From Anadara kagoshimensis (Eukaryota; Mollusca; Bivalvia; Arcoida; Arcidae): a stretch of DNA of 64,000 nucleotides. Under the pieces are notes generated by a model, which did no database searches, was not told the origin of the DNA, and saw only the letters and a list, made by a program, of their open reading frames with translations. The stretch spans positions 1,369,049 to 1,433,048 of the forward strand of contig CM037868.1 in the NCBI GenBank assembly GCA_021292105.1, given 5' to 3'. The position numbers and the translations under genes were made by a program. Shown one piece after another: positions 63,751 to 64,000 of the stretch. The first letter of the stretch is position 1; the number at the start of each line of letters is the position of its first letter.

Positions 63751-63975
63751 CCATAAAAATGTTTAACGAGTCTTGTGATAATTTGGTTTAATCTGCATGA
63801 TTTTTGATAATTGAGAAGCATCATGCATATGTTTATAAGATTTTATTAAATCATTTAAAGTAGTTACTAAAATATTTTTTTAGGTTTAACTAGTTAAATC
63901 TACGGTTTATTATTTATATGACCACAACTTTTATTCAGAAAAGTTTTAAATGAATAATAAAATCTCTAATTTCAA

Positions 63976-64000
63976 ATAGGAGGTGCTTACCTTTCCGAAG
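63976..64000 (+). repeat. R1 core, cut by window edge
   Basis: ATAGGAGGTGCTTACCTTTC + CGAAG is the R1 core; the element continues beyond the window. Confidence 0.6.

Noticed and set aside
1-64000. Possible CRISPR array, operon or prokaryotic system
   Set aside because: Tandem repeats here are direct head-to-tail units without unique spacers, and the genes are spliced with GT-AG introns; the DNA is eukaryotic.
1-64000. LTR or virus-like elements
   Set aside because: No paired long terminal repeats, primer-binding site or recognisable capsid, protease, integrase or envelope segment was seen.

Overview
The window is AT-rich animal nuclear DNA. It holds two intron-rich host genes, both on the + strand, in a dense field of tandem arrays, MITE-like elements, tRNA-derived SINEs and decayed LINE 3' ends. 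The gene structures (GT-AG introns, introns of 0.7-4 kb) and the SINEs whose 3' ends read 'acgttaaac..' followed by short tandem tails suggest a lophotrochozoan, most likely a mollusc. That placement is inference; no species marker was seen.

Gene 1 (exons between 20989 and 41109) is a PLP-dependent aromatic amino acid decarboxylase. All twelve visible exons join in frame. Counted against human histidine decarboxylase as I recall it, the internal Met falls at residue 14, the Schiff-base Lys at 305 and a Ser at 354. That Ser is the residue that marks histidine decarboxylase against DOPA decarboxylase (Gly). The protein has a long acidic tail ending in a Cys-rich motif. The first ~13 residues were not found; a TATA/initiator pair at ~20689/20717 is a possible start of transcription.

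Gene 2 (50669-59585, seven exons, 345 aa) is unusual. It has a cytoplasmic-type N-terminus, one membrane segment at residues 51-74, a short Asn-rich stalk, and then two cadherin repeats ending at the stop codon. This is the reverse of normal cadherin topology. Its fourth intron (56061-57573) is filled by about ten tandem copies of a unit made of the end of the intron plus the beginning of exon 5, so that nine decoy splice acceptors precede the real one. Its third intron carries a 30-bp minisatellite open on both strands.

Region by region: 1-880 satellite of ~178 bp; 1786-2089 SINE-A; 3451-3830 LINE 3' end; 4425-6225 cluster of palindromic elements; 6359-6676 SINE-B; 8880-10740 satellite of ~175 bp; 11265-12530 minisatellite of 25 bp; 13800-18700 an 87/108-bp tandem array interrupted by a 3.6-kb transposon with ~96-bp inverted ends and a 7-bp target duplication; 18925-19625 nested palindromes; 20.7-41.1 kb decarboxylase gene; 41.1-50.6 kb intergenic, with a minisatellite carrying AATAAA in nearly every unit (47040-47730); 50.7-59.6 kb cadherin-like gene; 59.7-64 kb MITEs, a SINE-B fragment, a 65-bp satellite (60967-62620) and SINE-A. 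No virus-like or LTR element was recognised. Repeat family names (R1, R4, R5, R6, R7, R9, SINE-A, SINE-B) are labels used only here, and repeat boundaries given as round numbers are approximate.
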